A stretch of 64,000 bases of DNA from Scolanthus callimorphus (GCA_033964015.1 CM066915.1:12175573-12239572), one strand, 5' to 3'. Shown: positions 19,064 through 32,803, counted from the first letter of the stretch. A program made the numbers and translations. Notes: generated by a model from the letters alone, not told the origin.

Positions 19064-19795
19064 CTACTACAAGTTCGCACGACTCAGCGCCATCGTACGA
19101 CCCCATGGTTACATCGAATAAGCCGCCGGGCGCATCTTTCTTTGCCCAACGGGCGTCTGCACTGAAAAGGAGTATTTGTTTTGCGTGCATAATGATTTCT
19201 CTGTCTCATCTAATGTGTAGGCGAAATGTTTACATAGTTAGCGCAGCAAAGTCGATGGCCTCGGATAACAATTCTTGTGTTATGGAAGGGAAGAGAACCA
19301 CAATGTCGAAGCACACGAAGGACGCGCTACGCTTATTTTCGATCTTGTTGAACCATTTGAGTACTGAGTAGGTGCTCCTCCATAGGTTGACTTCAGTGGC
19401 CAGTGCGGTGCTTTTCACGATTCTCTGGAGTATATGTTTCGCGATTTTTCCGATTTCGGACTTGGTTGGATTAATAAGCCGGCATGTTTGGTGCATTTTC
19501 GAAGTTTGGCTTATGGTCTTTTAAAGTTATAAATGCGTCCCGCCTTGCCATGGTCTCAACTCTGTCTGCCAACTCCAGATCATCTGAGATCTTCTTCGCT
19601 TCCTGATTGATTTTTACTTCCTTCTTTTTTCCAGCCTGTTTATATGCTTTCTGTACATTCTTATCGAGGAGCTAGTTGTAGTCATCGGGTTTCATCCGGT
19701 AGAAATTAATGGTGGTTAAATGAAGGTCGTCTCTTGACTTTCTTTACGTCCTTGCTCAGTTCTTTTTGCAGGTCATTGTTACGTTGGTCGAATTC
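19064..19795 (-). pseudogene. RT-like gene relic, U3
   Basis: Uninterrupted copy equivalent to 3684-4415, with the same TAG and frame changes. Confidence 0.7.
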
Positions 19796-20396
19796 AACGC
19801 TCCTGATTAAATAGTGGCATGCCCTCCATCTCATATTCCGGATTAGCTATTCGGCCCTTTCTATCTGCCTTGTCAAATACACTTTTTTCTTTGGACAGGG
19901 GATGTTCTTTTGTTGAGTAGCTGAATTAAATTTTATCCATCATTATAAAATAATTTAGATAGTACGCGCGCTCTGATTGGCTTAGAACCATGTTTGCATT
20001 TCCCTGTGCAAACATGCTTCTGACGTCAGACAATTGAGTGATTGGCGAGCCGGTAATTTTAGAAAGTAACATGTTTTTCCAGAAACATATAAGTGAGTTG
20101 AAACGTGTAACAGTCAAACATCTCTTCGATAACAAGCGTGACCACATTCAAACATGTCAAGGTACAAATCTTGACCATATTTGGAGACCGGTTTCAACAA
20201 TCGAAATCGCGAGAGCCAATCGGAAGTGTCCTAAATGCACACGAAATTAGTGTTTAACGTCAGTATGCGCGCGCGCCTTTAAAACAACGGAAAACTGCTC
20301 GAATGCGCGCGCGATTAGCAACGGAACGTGCTTGTTTTAGCAGAGTCTTTAATTTTGTCATGGTATAAAACAAATTGAGTGAGGTTTGGTGCTGTC

Positions 20397-20628
20397 TGGA
20401 CTCAATTCCACTATCTCTGACTGTTCGAACTCATCTAGAGAGCGCGCGCCTATTGTATTTAGCGCGCGCTTTTCCGTTAGGATTTTAGCATGGCGAACAC
20501 CGCCATTTTATACACTGATGAAGGGCCATGCCCGAAACGTTTGTATTAAATTATACTGACACTTTTTCAATTTATTGATTCGATTTTATACCATCTCTTT
20601 ACAAGTGTCACGCATCACACGGAGTTTT
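20397..20628 (+). repeat. 5' pLTR, U4
   Basis: Type B form of the 5' pLTR. Confidence 0.88.
20506..20550 (+). ncRNA. Hammerhead ribozyme, U4 5' pLTR
   Basis: Core CTGATGA at 20515-20521; identical to the U1 5' copy. Confidence 0.82.
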
Positions 20629-20662
20629 CTAAAACATTTGATGCGATTTTCCATCTGCTATT

Positions 20663-21358
20663 ATGCCTAATATTAGAAGAACTGTGTCCTCTCTACGACG
20701 CGATTTACAACACAGCCTCTCATTTCTTGACGACGATACAAGATCTATCGCTCTCAAGCTGGCTTACAACATCTTCAAAAAGACCAAGCTAACCAGCCAT
20801 ATCATCTTCATTGGCCGTTGTCTACGCAAGGGAGTAATTCCTAAAGGTTTCCGACTACGATTTCATCCCTCCAATGGTAATTACGACCACAGACACTATT
20901 CCAGAATTCTTAATTCTTGTTCAAGACGCCTGATGCAAACAAGCGTTCAGAAGTTTAAGGTCAGTCTTATACATGTTTCCAACCTCAAGTCCCGTGCTTC
21001 CAGCAGCCTCCGTGATAGCTGTACTCCTGCAGAGTATCACTGTGCCATGAACATTATTTCTGAATTGAACTCTAATTTGCATCATGAAATCAAGTCTATT
21101 AAAGATGCAAAGTTCGCCTCTCTGCGTAACACAGCGAGATCTGCCAATGATGATGTTACAGTCCAACCTGTTGTATCAGCGATAAGAACTGTTGTTACTA
21201 TTCCCGCAGATTTGCCGCTTTCTGATGCTGAAAATACCGTCCTCAGCAAAGGTCTCACGTTTGTCCCTGAAAATAACAAGGTTGATGAATACGAGGTTAA
21301 ATCTGATAGCGAGAAGTTTTTTCGCCGTCTCCGTCTCAAGGCTCATTTTCATGACTAG
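20663..21358 (+). pseudogene. PLE N-terminal region, U4
   Basis: Same protein as U1. It carries the silent GTT marker of type B within AGCGTTCAG. Confidence 0.85.
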
Positions 21359-21477
21359 GAAGATGTACAAGAACAGGATGACGATCCTTTCGCTAAATTT
21401 GAGAAGAAGACCTCTACATGGACACCTAAGGATGGACGTTTTACTGCCCTTGTCGTTGTCGTCGCAGCATCAATTCT

Positions 21478-22314
21478 TTGAATTTCAAGAGACGCATCAC
21501 CACCTCGAATCTCTCTTCTGAAGAGAAGCAAGCTTTACGGTCTTTACGACAACGGCAGGACATCCTTATCAAAGCAGCGGACAAGGGAGGCGCAGTTGTG
21601 GTTTGGCAACGCGAACTCTACATCCAAGAAGCTAACCGGCAACTATCTGACAATCGTTTTTACGAACGACTCGACTCTGATCCAACAAGAGAGTATCAGA
21701 TGGTTGTCAAAGATAACATCAAGAACATGATCGCTACTTCTGCCTTACCACCCACGGCTAAGCACCTTATAGTCACCACCCCCCGTACCTCGCGTTTCTA
21801 TATGCTGCCCAAGATTCATAAAGACAACAACCCCGGACGTCCTATAGTGTCTGCTTGCAGCTGTCCGACGGAAAACATCGCAGCATACCTTGATGAGATA
21901 ATGGCCCCGTTCGTGAGAAACCTGCCAACTTATGTTAAAGACACCAACCACGCCTTAAACATCTTCAATGAATTCCGCTTCGATGAAACCAGTTCCAAGC
22001 CATGTTTCCTGTTCACTATGGACGTTAAGTCTTTGTACAGCGTCATTCCCAACAACAGCGGACTACAGGCGCTCGCCCACTTCCTGGACAAACGCACGCT
22101 GCAGGAACCTCCCACGGCCACCCTTACTCGTATCGCCGAACTGGTTCTCTTTTTCCCTCAACTTCAGAAGCGTTATAATGATGACGTAGTGGGTGCTGCG
22201 CAGTGTGATCGTCGTGATCTTGAAGGATTTATAGAGTACGTCTCCAATTTCCATCCTGCCCTGGAGTTTACTTCTACCATCAGTGAACTCGGACTGCTTT
22301 TTCTCGACATCTAG
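21478..22314 (+). pseudogene. PLE reverse transcriptase domain, U4 (internally deleted)
   Basis: Type B sequence, identical at protein level to U2. Confidence 0.9.
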
Positions 22315-23241
22315 TTGCGAATATCCAATCACAGCATTCAGACATCAATATACTACAAAGAGACTGACACACACAACTACCTCGACTTTACGTCACACCA
22401 CCCCGGCCATTGTAAACGGGCTATCCCATACAGCCAGTTTCTCCGTCTCCGCCGTCTCTGTTCAGATGATAACGACTTCCTCGTCAAGTCTAGAGAGATG
22501 CAACATTTCTTCACAGCTCGTGGTTATCCAGCTGCACAATTCGAGAATGACCTTAACAGAGTTTTAACAGTTACACGTCAAGACGCCCTTACGACATCCC
22601 GGCATGAGGACAGCACAGACCGCGTTCCGTTGGTACTTACTTACAACAACTTTAACGCCATTACCAAACAGATACTCATGAAGAACTTTAACATCTTAAC
22701 CACTGATCCAGACACACGCAGGATTTTCCCTGAGTCGCCACTTATATCCGACAAGAATCTCGACAAGAATCTCAGGGATATCCTCGTGCACTCTAGTGTC
22801 GGTTCGTCAACATCATCGGATGCCGGAACGTTCCCGTGTAACCGCCCACGCTGTCAGACGTGCAAACACACCACTTCTCAGACTATCATACAGGGTCCCA
22901 AAAGCAGATACACCATCAACAATCGCTTCACCTGTCGGTCTGAGAATGTGGTGTATTGCATCAGCTGCACCCGTTGTACTTCTCTGTACATTGGTGAAAC
23001 CGGTCGTTCTTTACGCGAACGAGTTGGAGAGCACCTTCGCAGTATCAAGAACAAATCTCCTGGTTTCCCCGTGGCCGAACATTTTAACTCTGCATCGCAC
23101 TCTATTGACAATCTTAGGGTATGCGGCCTCCGTTTAAGCCACGAGGACAACTACCATCGCAAACACCAGGAGATGGAACTTATCTTTAACTTGGGAACTC
23201 TTAGCCCTTGTGGACTCAACATCAATTTCCACTATCTCTGA
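22315..23241 (+). pseudogene. PLE RT tail with GIY-YIG endonuclease, U4
   Basis: 308-residue frame identical to U2. Confidence 0.9.
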
Positions 23242-23449
23242 CTGTTCGAACTCATCTAGAGCGCGCGCGCTTATTGTATTTAGCGCGGGCTTTTCCGTTA
23301 GGATTTTAGCATGGCGAATACCGCCTTTTGATACACTGATGAAGGGCCATGCCCGAAACGTTTGTATTAAATTATACTGACACTTTTTCAATTTATTGAT
23401 TCGATTTTATACCATTTCTTTACAAGTGTCACGCATCACCCGGAGTTTT
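23211..23449 (+). repeat. 3' pLTR, U4
   Basis: Same as the U1 3' pLTR. Confidence 0.88.
23327..23371 (+). ncRNA. Hammerhead ribozyme, U4 3' pLTR
   Basis: Core CTGATGA at 23336-23342; identical to the U1 3' copy. Confidence 0.82.
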
Positions 23450-23961
23450 AACTCTATCTCATTTTTGTAGAAGAGGCTAGTTTAGTGTTACTGCCATTGA
23501 CTCTTCCAAATATAATATTCGGTATTAATTGCTCTGAGTATTCTCCCACATGTAATTTTATATTATTAATTTAAAAGTATATTATATATAAGAAGAGGGA
23601 AAGTGGAATTCACCCCAAACTGCCACAATTTAGATCGCTTTTAGTCTTTTATGAAAAGATTGAAGATAATATTGCCATGAAAAATAAGAAGGAATCATTC
23701 CACTTGATAAAGTGGGGCAATTTACGAAAGTCGTCAGAATTTAAAGCACTACAATACTTATTAATGATAGTGTGATTTTTTATCGGTTTTTGTCTGTTTT
23801 TGCTTGTTAGTTTTATTTTTTCTCGTGTTTCCTTGTTTTCTTGTGTTTTTTTCTTCTGATGTTGGTTGTGGTAGTATGGGTTTTTGTAATTGATTATCTT
23901 GTAAGAAAATAAAACAAATAAAGATGTTGAAATACAAAAAAAAATTACAAAAAAAAGTAAA

Positions 23962-24578
23962 CTACTACAAGTTCGCACGACTCAGCGCAATCGTACGACC
24001 CCATGGTTACATCGAATAAGCCGCCGGGCGCATCTTTCTTTGCCCAACGGGCGTCTGCACTGAAAAGGAGTATTTGTTTTGCGTGCATAATGATTTCTCT
24101 GTCTCATCTAATGTGTAGGCGAAATGTTTACATAGTTAGCGCAGCAAAGTCGATGGCCTCGGATAACAATTCTTGTGTTATGGAAGGGAAGAGAACCACA
24201 ATGTCGAAGCACACGAAGGACGCGCTACGCTTATTTTCGATCTTGTTGAACCATTTGAGTACTGAGTAGGTGCTCCTCCATAGGTTGACTTCAGTGGCCA
24301 GTGCGGTGCTTTTCACGATTCTCTGGAGTATATGTTTCGCGATTTTTCCGATTTCGGACTTGGTTGGATTAATAAGCCGGCATGTTTGGTGCATTTTCGA
24401 AGTTTGGCTTATGGTCTTTTAAAGTTATAAATGCGTCCCGCCTTGCCATGGTCTCAACTCTGTCTGCCAACTCCAGATCATCTGAGATCTTCTTCGCTTC
24501 CTGATTGATTTTTACTTCCTTCTTTTTTCCAGCCTGTTTATATGCTTTCTGTACATTCTTATCGAGGAGCTAGTTGTA
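23962..24578 (-). pseudogene. RT-like gene relic, U4, downstream half (split by LINE)
   Basis: Split by the LINE. The upstream piece is at 30170-30284. A C-to-A change at about 23989 is private to this unit. Confidence 0.68.
24563..24578. repeat. Target-site duplication, left, U4 LINE
   Basis: Same 16 bases as in U2. Confidence 0.93.
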
Positions 24579-24818
24579 TTTTTTTTTTTTTTATTTAAAC
24601 ATTTGTTTCCACTATTACATACGACCATACATGTTGCATAAAGAGAAAAAAAAAATACACTAACTAATCTACTAACAACACTATACAGAGATTTTGAACG
24701 CTCTTATATATCGAAAATTAACGTACATCACATACAAAAAAAAAAAGAATGTGGAGCCACCTTTGTTCTTTCTGGCTCTCCATTTTTTAAATTTTTTATT
24801 GCTTTATTTTATTTTTTA

Positions 24819-27800
24819 TTATATAACTTTGTTTTTTTTTATTTTTATTTTTTTTTTTCTATTCCTATAGGAATCGAGGAAATATTTGGTCAGGATACCC
24901 CATTTCATCAAATGGGTGGGGTAATTTCCCCGGTCTATTGCAATTGTACGTTCTATTAGTTCATACTGCCTAAGGGTCTCTAAAAACATATCAATTGAAG
25001 GTAGGTTGAATGACTCTCTTTTTTTATAAAGCATCAATTTATAAATTAAAATTATGAAATTGATTAATGCTGCCTGATCGGTCTCGTGCTCTATTCCCAA
25101 TAATATTGAAGAGGCTTCTAGAGGGGGTAGATTGATATTAGCGCATTTAAAAGCCCATTGGCGAATTTCAAAATAGAAATTTTTGGCGTCTACGCATTGG
25201 ACAAACAGGTGATCTACCGTTTCCTGGTAATATTTACAGTACGAGCACCGAGGTGATTCAACCAGGCCGAATTTATAAAGATGTTTGTTTAAAAACAATA
25301 CATTATTAAGAATTTTATATTGAAAAGAGCGAAGGTACGTGTCAATCGTAGTTTCGCCAACTCTCTTATAAATCTTCATCCAAGGGATATCTACCCCAAG
25401 TCTTTTTTCGATATTAGTCTGAGAAGTAGGAACTTTAAATATTTGTTCAACAAAGTGCCAATATGCTGTTTTAGATGTAAGTTTCTGAAGTAATAATATG
25501 TCGTTACCAAAATAAAGCCTCCGGCCATGCAACTGGTTAGCCCTTTCTCTATTTTCTGGCAGTACGCTATTGGTTTTCATCAGAGATTTCCATTCCCTAG
25601 GGATGGAGTTCTTCAGCGCTAGCCACTGTATAAACTCACCCTCTCTCACTCCTTTTTTCTGTATGTCCTCCCAGTCGCATAGCCGGCCATCTATACACAC
25701 ATCAGCTATTTTGATAATTCCCTTTGCAATAAAGCTCTTATAATCTGCTATTATTTTACCCCTCTTCATATATCTATTATTCCATAAATATTGGTCTAAA
25801 ACAACTTCGATGTCGTCTTCAGTTTCACACTGACCAATTTCTGCCCATTTCTTAAGGATATTTCTATAAAACTCGGGGAGTGACCGTGGGATCTGTGATA
25901 CATCGAAATTATTTCCAATACACTCAATACCACCTATCTGCTTAAGATACATATTTGGTATTATTTTCCATTGTTTTTGCTCATGGCTAAACCATTTCTT
26001 GATCCACATACATAAACTAGCATTTAATTTACATTTATAATCTAAAGCCCTCAGGCCACCCTCCTCATACTTTCCTATTAGCGTTTCATGTTTTATCTTA
26101 GGCTTTTTCCCATTCCAAATAAATTTATTTAAAGCAGTGTCAACCTGTTGCACATATAACTCCGGAACTGGTACTTTGGAAAAAACATAGTCAATCTTGG
26201 AAATTGCTAAGGACTTAATAATTTGAATCTTGCCATACAATGTGAGTGTTCGCGCACTCCAAATCGATAACACTGTTCGAAGATTTTCCAGAGGCCTCAC
26301 GAAGTTATGACTTTCTTTATATATCTTATTAAAGGAAAAATAAATACCCAGTATCCTTAAACCCTTAGAGTCAAAATCGACCTATTTTAACTTATGCTCC
26401 GAACATCTCGATGCCGGATTGGTTGAATACAACCAACCTACCTCCGATTTACTGGTATTCATTTTTAGAGAAGAGAAGGCAGCGAATTCATTCAATACCT
26501 TTATAGTATAAGACAGACTTTTCAAGTCACCCAGGAAAAACGATACATCATCTGCAAACATAACTGCCTTCTTCTCCTTACCATCAAGATTTATCCCCTT
26601 GATTTGTTTATTTGAACGTATCAAAGTTACCATAATTTCTATTACTAGCAAAAAGATTTGAGGACTGATCGGGTCGCCCTGTTTAGTGCCACGCCCTATC
26701 TGGAAATACTGCGTAGCTGAGCCATTATTCATGATACAGCTGTAGTTCTCTCCGAGTAGCGTTTTAATCCATTGTATAAAACTCGGGCCGAACCCAAATT
26801 TCTTAAGGGTTGCGAAAATAAAGCTATGCTCTACACTGTCAAACGCTTTTTCAAAATCGACAGCAAACAGGAGCGACTGGATTTTTCTCTCTCTAACATA
26901 ATACATAACATCGTCTATTATCCTAATTGGCTCTTCAATAAGTCTCCCTTTGACAAATGCTGCCTGATCCTCATTTATAATAGTTGGTAATATATCTGTC
27001 AATCTATTACTAAGAGCTTTACTACATATTTTGGCGTCAACATTAATCAAGCTTATGGGTCTCCAGTTCTTTAAATATCGTATATCTTTATCCGGTTTTT
27101 CCAACAGCGTAATTATCGCCTGTTTTTGAGTCGTTGTCAGGGCTCCCTTTTCGAAGCTTTCATTTAAACACCCAACTAAATCAGTACCCAAATGTTTCCA
27201 AAAAACAGTATAAAATTCCTTCGACAGGCCATCGTTACCTGGAGTTTTGGAGTTTCCCATTTGTCTTAAAGCTTCATAGCATTCATTAATTGTCAGTTTG
27301 CCCTCACAATGACGCATCTGTTCTTCGGTTAACCTCGGCGTATTAATCTCAGATAGAAATTGTAAGCATTCTTCTTCTGACTTCTTACTCTTAGACTTAT
27401 AAAGATTACTAAAATATTCTTTAATCTTATCCAATATTTGTTTAGGCTCGGTAACAACGTCCCCTTGATCCGAGTCAAGTACAATTTTTCTGACATGCGT
27501 TTTCGCCTTATTTCTTTTTTCTAATGAAAGGAAGTAGCTATTATTCTTTTCTCCATACTGGTACCAGGACGTTTTTGAGCGAATTATTAGCCCTTCAGTT
27601 ACCTGATTACTATACACTTCTAGTTCATTTTTCAACTCAGCATGTCTTGAAAACAACGTTTCGTTATGTTCCCATTCCACATTACTTTCGATCTGATCTA
27701 ACTCTTTTTCTATTTCTTTATAACGCGATCGACCCTTTCTGGCTTTATCCTTTGAGAACTTTATTGTGTTTTTTCTTATTTCGTATTTAAGAAGCTCCCA

Positions 27801-28718
27801 GCGAAGCTGTGGATTGTATATATTATTTTCGTCAAAGCCTTTCTTTGCGGAGTCAAACAATTGTTCTATGTTCTCTATATATATCTTATCCTTCAATAAT
27901 GAATTATTAAATTTCCATGAGCCTGAGCCATATCTCGTCTGTGCCTTTAAAGGTTTGAAAGATAACAAAATCGCGGAATGATCCGTGGACGGGGCTGTAA
28001 TAATATCTGTACGTTCAATAAATGGCTGTAGGCAATCCGAGACAAAGAAATAGTCCAAGCGTCGATGGATAATAGAGGCTTTCCCTAACTCACTACGTGG
28101 TCCAGATCCCCTCCAAGTAAATCTACGCACATCCGGGTTCCGTATTCTCCAAATATCACACAGATCGAAATCTAACATAACAGCCAACATTGTCTCAATC
28201 GATTTATGTTTCAATTTTGGGGAGCCTCCTTTAGCCTCCAAAAATTCGTCAAAGTAAAAATTCTGATCGCCCGCCCATATAACACACGCATTCTCTGGAT
28301 AATTCGATTCAATAATATGTTTTGTAATGGTCTTTATCAGTGACACTTGATCATTTTCATTATTTGGAGCATAGGTGTTAATGAGCAGAAAGATTTCACC
28401 TTGAATAGTGCATAAAATGATGTTAAACCGGCCATCATGTCCATGATGTTCCGAGATAACTTTATACTCTAACTTTTCCCCAAATAAAATTGCCGCCCCT
28501 CTACAATTTGATGTACCATGAGAGAACAAGATCTCTCCTCGAAATTGATTACGCCATTCTTTCTCTATATCTACTGAACTGTGAGATTCTTGAATAAATG
28601 CTACCCCTCCTTTTAGCCCGTGAGTATTCAACCAATTAAATAATTTCTTTCGCTTCTTGACATCCCGAATTCCCCTGACATTAAGTGATAGCAATTCAAA
28701 ATTCAAATCCTTATCCAA
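24819..28718 (-). pseudogene. LINE ORF2, U4 (amber stop at Trp779)
   Basis: Same protein as U2, but the codon for Trp779 is TAG (plus-strand CTA at 26382-26384). The stop lies just after the RT core (FADD at 721-724), cutting off the thumb and zinc knuckle. The downstream frame (1,299 residues in total) is otherwise open. The C-terminal Lys run is broken by Ile codons. Confidence 0.93.
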
Positions 28719-29109
28719 TTGATTTAAGCAGAATATTTAACATTCGCCGTAACTTTTTAGCTAGGTTGAGCTTATGTGGCCTCCACAAAACGGAAAAAAA
28801 AAACATCAAACGCGTAACGGACATAGCAATAAAAGTAACTACCTAAAGTAATTATACTTAAACACCTATTTGGGATATGCATGTTTTGTAAGACACAGAT
28901 TGAAATGTTACGATGGATATTATATTCAATCCGAATTCTACGCATAAGTCGCTAGAGAGAAATGCAACAACACTCTCTATCAATCACAAGAAATTATACT
29001 TATAACAAAAAACAGGATTTCGTATCACAAAACTGCCATCGAAAGCAGTGCTCATTGGATCAATATAAACATAAGGACTAAGGCCGTTCCTAACCGCTAA
29101 GGTACATAT

Positions 29110-30054
29110 TTACCTTGGGCAATAGACTCTATCTATATATAGCTTATCAGGGAATGCTCTGCTAAAGTACGCCAGCTGACCTCTCTTCCTGGCTTCCTTC
29201 AGCTTCCCCGCTTGTGCTTTCCTTCGCTTTACAATTTCTCTTGGGAAGTCAGCCGAAATCCCAAAGTTTTCCGTCAGATCCTTGCCGGCCTTTGCGAAGA
29301 CGGTTTCCCGATCCCTGTACCGCAAAAAACGAGCAATAATTGGTCTTGGCTCTTCCGGTGAGGTCTTCTTGCCCACGCGGTGAATTCGTTGAAACTCTAT
29401 TCCTCTAGCATTCTCTGAAGGGATCTTGAGCTCCTTCTCTAGGAAAGAGCGGAGCACCTCCTCCGTGTTCTCGGGCACTTCGGACTCAGAATTCTCTAGC
29501 TCCTTAATGCCCCAAAAGCGCAAGTTCTCTCGCCTCTGATAAACTTCACAATACAACATTTCATCCTCCAAGTCGGCACAACGCTTCACACCCCTCTCCT
29601 CCATTTCCTTCATTGCGGTCTTCATTTCCTCTATATCCTTATTGAAGGATTGGAGTGAATTTTCAATTTCTTGTACTTGACCGTTGAGTTTTTTCACGTC
29701 GCCTTGCACGGTCCCGACTTTCCCTTCCAGAGAGAACATTCTCTTCTCCATGCTTGTAACCTTCTCATTTATAGAATCTGTCTTCTCATCTATAGCCCTA
29801 AGGCTCGACAGGACCCTGTCCAGCTTGCTATTTAGTTTAGCATAAACCCCCGCCATTTCGAGGGCTTCCCAAACTTCGTCTTTTAACGATGACCTTGATA
29901 CGTCTTTGGGCGGCGAGCGAATAGCGAAGGCGAGCGAGGGTGAAAATTCACATATGGAGTCGAAAAGGACTTTTTTCCCTTCCGGTGACTCCCTTTCGCT
30001 TGCTGTGTCGCTTATATCTCTTTCTCTTCGCTTTTGGGGCTTACTTTCAGCCAT
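29110..30054 (-). CDS. LINE ORF1 protein, U4
   Basis: 314 residues, identical at protein level to the U2 copy. Confidence 0.9.
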   Translation of the reverse strand: MAESKPQKRRERDISDTASERESPEGKKVLFDSICEFSPSLAFAIRSPPKDVSRSSLKDEVWEALEMAGVYAKLNSKLDRVLSSLRAIDEKTDSINEKVTSMEKRMFSLEGKVGTVQGDVKKLNGQVQEIENSLQSFNKDIEEMKTAMKEMEERGVKRCADLEDEMLYCEVYQRRENLRFWGIKELENSESEVPENTEEVLRSFLEKELKIPSENARGIEFQRIHRVGKKTSPEEPRPIIARFLRYRDRETVFAKAGKDLTENFGISADFPREIVKRRKAQAGKLKEARKRGQLAYFSRAFPDKLYIDRVYCPR

Positions 30055-30153
30055 AAGTCCAATTAAAAGCCAAATTTTTTGAGCAGTGAAACGACCACGA
30101 CTACTCGCGTAACATGCTCGTACCCAGTCCGACACTCGTACCCAGTCCCAGTC

Positions 30154-30169
30154 CGAGGAGCTAGTTGTA
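30154..30169. repeat. Target-site duplication, right, U4 LINE
   Basis: Same 16 bases as in U2. Confidence 0.93.
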
Positions 30170-30284
30170 GTCATCGGGTTTCATCCGGTAGAAATTAATG
30201 GTGGTTAAATGAAGGTCGTCTCTTGACTTTCTTTACGTCCTTGCTCAGTTCTTTTTGCAGGTCATTGTTACGTTGGTCGAATTC
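30170..30284 (-). pseudogene. RT-like gene relic, U4, upstream piece
   Basis: Counterpart of 23962-24578 on the other side of the LINE. Confidence 0.6.
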
Positions 30285-30885
30285 AACGCTCCTGATTAAA
30301 TAGTGGCATGCCCTCCATCTCATATTCCGGATTAGCTATTCGGCCCTTTCTATCTGCCTTGTCAAATACACTTTTTTCTTTGGACAGGGGATGTTCTTTT
30401 GTTGAGTAGCTGAATTAAATTTTATCCATCATTATAAAATAATTTAGATAGTACGCGCGCTCTGATTGGCTTAGAACCATGTTTGCATTTCCCTGTGCAA
30501 ACATGCTTCTGACGTCAGACAATTGAGTGATTGGCGAGCCGGTAATTTTAGAAAGTAACATGTTTTTCCAGAAACATATAAGTGAGTTGAAACGTGTAAC
30601 AGTCAAACATCTCTTCGATAACAAGCGTGACCACATTCAAACATGTCAAGGTACAAATCTTGACCATATTTGGAGACCGGTTTCAACAATCGAAATCGCG
30701 AGAGCCAATCGGAAGTGTCCTAAATGCACACGAAATTAGTGTTTAACGTCAGTATGCGCGCGCGCCTTTAAAACAACGGAAAACTGCTCGAATGCGCGCG
30801 CGATTAGCAACGGAACGTGCTTGTTTTAGCAGAGTCTTTAATTTTGTCATGGTATAAAACAAATTGAGTGAGGTTTGGTGCTGTC

Positions 30886-31117
30886 TGGACTCAATTCCAC
30901 TATCTCTGACTGTTCGAACTCATCTAGAGAGCGCGCGCCTATTGTATTTAGCGCGCGCTTTTCCGTTAGGATTTTAGCATGGCGAACACCGCCATTTTAT
31001 ACACTGATGAAGGGCCATGCCCGAAACGTTTGTATTAAATTATACTGACACTTTTTCAATTTATTGATTCGATTTTATACCATCTCTTTACAAGTGTCAC
31101 GCATCACACGAAGTTTT
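30886..31117 (+). repeat. 5' pLTR, U5
   Basis: Type A form of the 5' pLTR. Confidence 0.88.
30995..31039 (+). ncRNA. Hammerhead ribozyme, U5 5' pLTR
   Basis: Core CTGATGA at 31004-31010; identical to the U1 5' copy. Confidence 0.82.
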
Positions 31118-31151
31118 CTAAAACATTTGATGCGATTTTCCATCTGCTATT

Positions 31152-31847
31152 ATGCCTAATATTAGAAGAACTGTGTCCTCTCTACGACGCGATTTACAAC
31201 ACAGCCTCTCATTTCTTGACGACGATACAAGATCTATCGCTCTCAAGCTGGCTTACAACATCTTCAAAAAGACCAAGCTAACCAGCCATATCATCTTCAT
31301 TGGCCGTTGTCTACGCAAGGGAGTAATTCCTAAAGGTTTCCGACTACGATTTCATCCCTCCAATGGTAATTACGACCACAGACACTATTCCAGAATTCTT
31401 AATTCTTGTTCAAGACGCCTGATGCAAACAAGCGTACAGAAGTTTAAGGTCAGTCTTATACATGTTTCCAACCTCAAGTCCCGTGCTTCCAGCAGCCTCC
31501 GTGATAGCTGTACTCCTGCAGAGTATCACTGTGCCATGAACATTATTTCTGAATTGAACTCTAATTTGCATCATGAAATCAAGTCTATTAAAGATGCAAA
31601 GTTCGCCTCTCTGCGTAACACAGCGAGATCTGCCAATGATGATGTTACAGTCCAACCTGTTGTATCAGCGATAAGAACTGTTGTTACTATTCCCGCAGAT
31701 TTGCCGCTTTCTGATGCTGAAAATACCGTCCTCAGCAAAGGTCTCACGTTTGTCCCTGAAAATAACAAGGTTGATGAATACGAGGTTAAATCTGATAGCG
31801 AGAAGTTTTTTCGCCGTCTCCGTCTCAAGGCTCATTTTCATGACTAG
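31152..31847 (+). pseudogene. PLE N-terminal region, U5
   Basis: Same protein as U1, type A at the silent marker. Confidence 0.85.
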
Positions 31848-31966
31848 GAAGATGTACAAGAACAGGATGACGATCCTTTCGCTAAATTTGAGAAGAAGAC
31901 CTCTACATGGACACCTAAGGATGGACGTTTTACTGCCCTTGTCGTTGTCGTCGCAGCATCAATTCT

Positions 31967-32803
31967 TTGAATTTCAAGAGACGCATCACCACCTCGAATC
32001 TCTCTTCTGAAGAGAAGCAAGCTTTACGGTCTTTACGACAACGGCAGGACATTCTTATCAAAGCAGCGGTCAAGGGAGGCGCAGTTGTGGTTTGGCAACG
32101 CGAACTCTACATCCAAGAAGCTAACCGGCAACTATCTGACAATCGTTTTTACGAACGACTCGACTCTGATCCAACAAGAGAGTATCAGATGGTGGTCAAA
32201 GATAACATCAAGAACATGATCGCTACTTGTGCCTTACCACCCACGGCTAAGCACCTTATAGTCACCACGCTCCGTACCTCGCGTTTCTATATGCTGCCCA
32301 AGATTCATAAAGACAACAACCCCGGACGTCCTATAGTGTCTGCTTGCAGCTGTCCGACGGAAAACATCGCAGCATACCTTGATGAGATAATGGCCCCGTT
32401 CGTGAGAAACCTGCCAACTTATGTTAAAGACACCAACCACGCCTTAAACATCTTCAATGAATTCCGCTTCGATGAAACCAGTTCCAAGCCATGTTTCCTG
32501 TTCACTATGGACGTTAAGTCTTTGTACAGCGTCATTCCCAACAACAGCGGACTACAGGCGCTCGCCCACTTCCTGGACAAACGCACGCTGCAGGAACCTC
32601 CCACGGCCACCCTTACTCGTCTCGCCGAACTGGTTCTCTTTTTCCCTCAACTTCAGAAGCGTTATAATGATGACGTAGTGGGTGCTGCGCAGTGTGATCG
32701 TCGTGATCTTGAAGGATTTATAGAGTACGTCTCCAATTTCCATCCTGCCCTGGAGTTTACTTCTACCATCAGTGAACTCGGACTGCTTTTTCTCGACATC
32801 TAG
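31967..32803 (+). pseudogene. PLE reverse transcriptase domain, U5 (internally deleted)
   Basis: Type A at residues 35, 88, 102 and 209 but type B (His) at residue 148. Confidence 0.9.

Larger units (their letters stand above)
15504..20396 (+). repeat. Array unit U3, type A, no LINE
   Basis: Length 4,893 bp. All type A markers are present and the LINE site is empty. It differs from U1 by having the intact adenine run before the GIY-YIG domain and one extra T in a T-run near 18949. Confidence 0.93.
20397..23449 (+). mobile_element. Penelope-like element, U4 copy (defective)
   Basis: Type B sequence, at protein level identical to U2 in all three frames. Shared lesions are present. Confidence 0.9.
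24579..30153 (-). mobile_element. L1/Tx1-clade LINE, U4 copy (ORF2 amber stop)
   Basis: 5,575 bp at the identical target base and with the same duplication as U2. It differs mainly by the stop in ORF2 and by T-run composition near 24832-24860. Confidence 0.93.
20397..30885 (+). repeat. Array unit U4, type B, with LINE
   Basis: Length 10,489 bp. All type B markers are present, including the GGAATT insertion. The LINE is at 24579-30153. Its ORF2 carries an amber stop. Confidence 0.93.
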
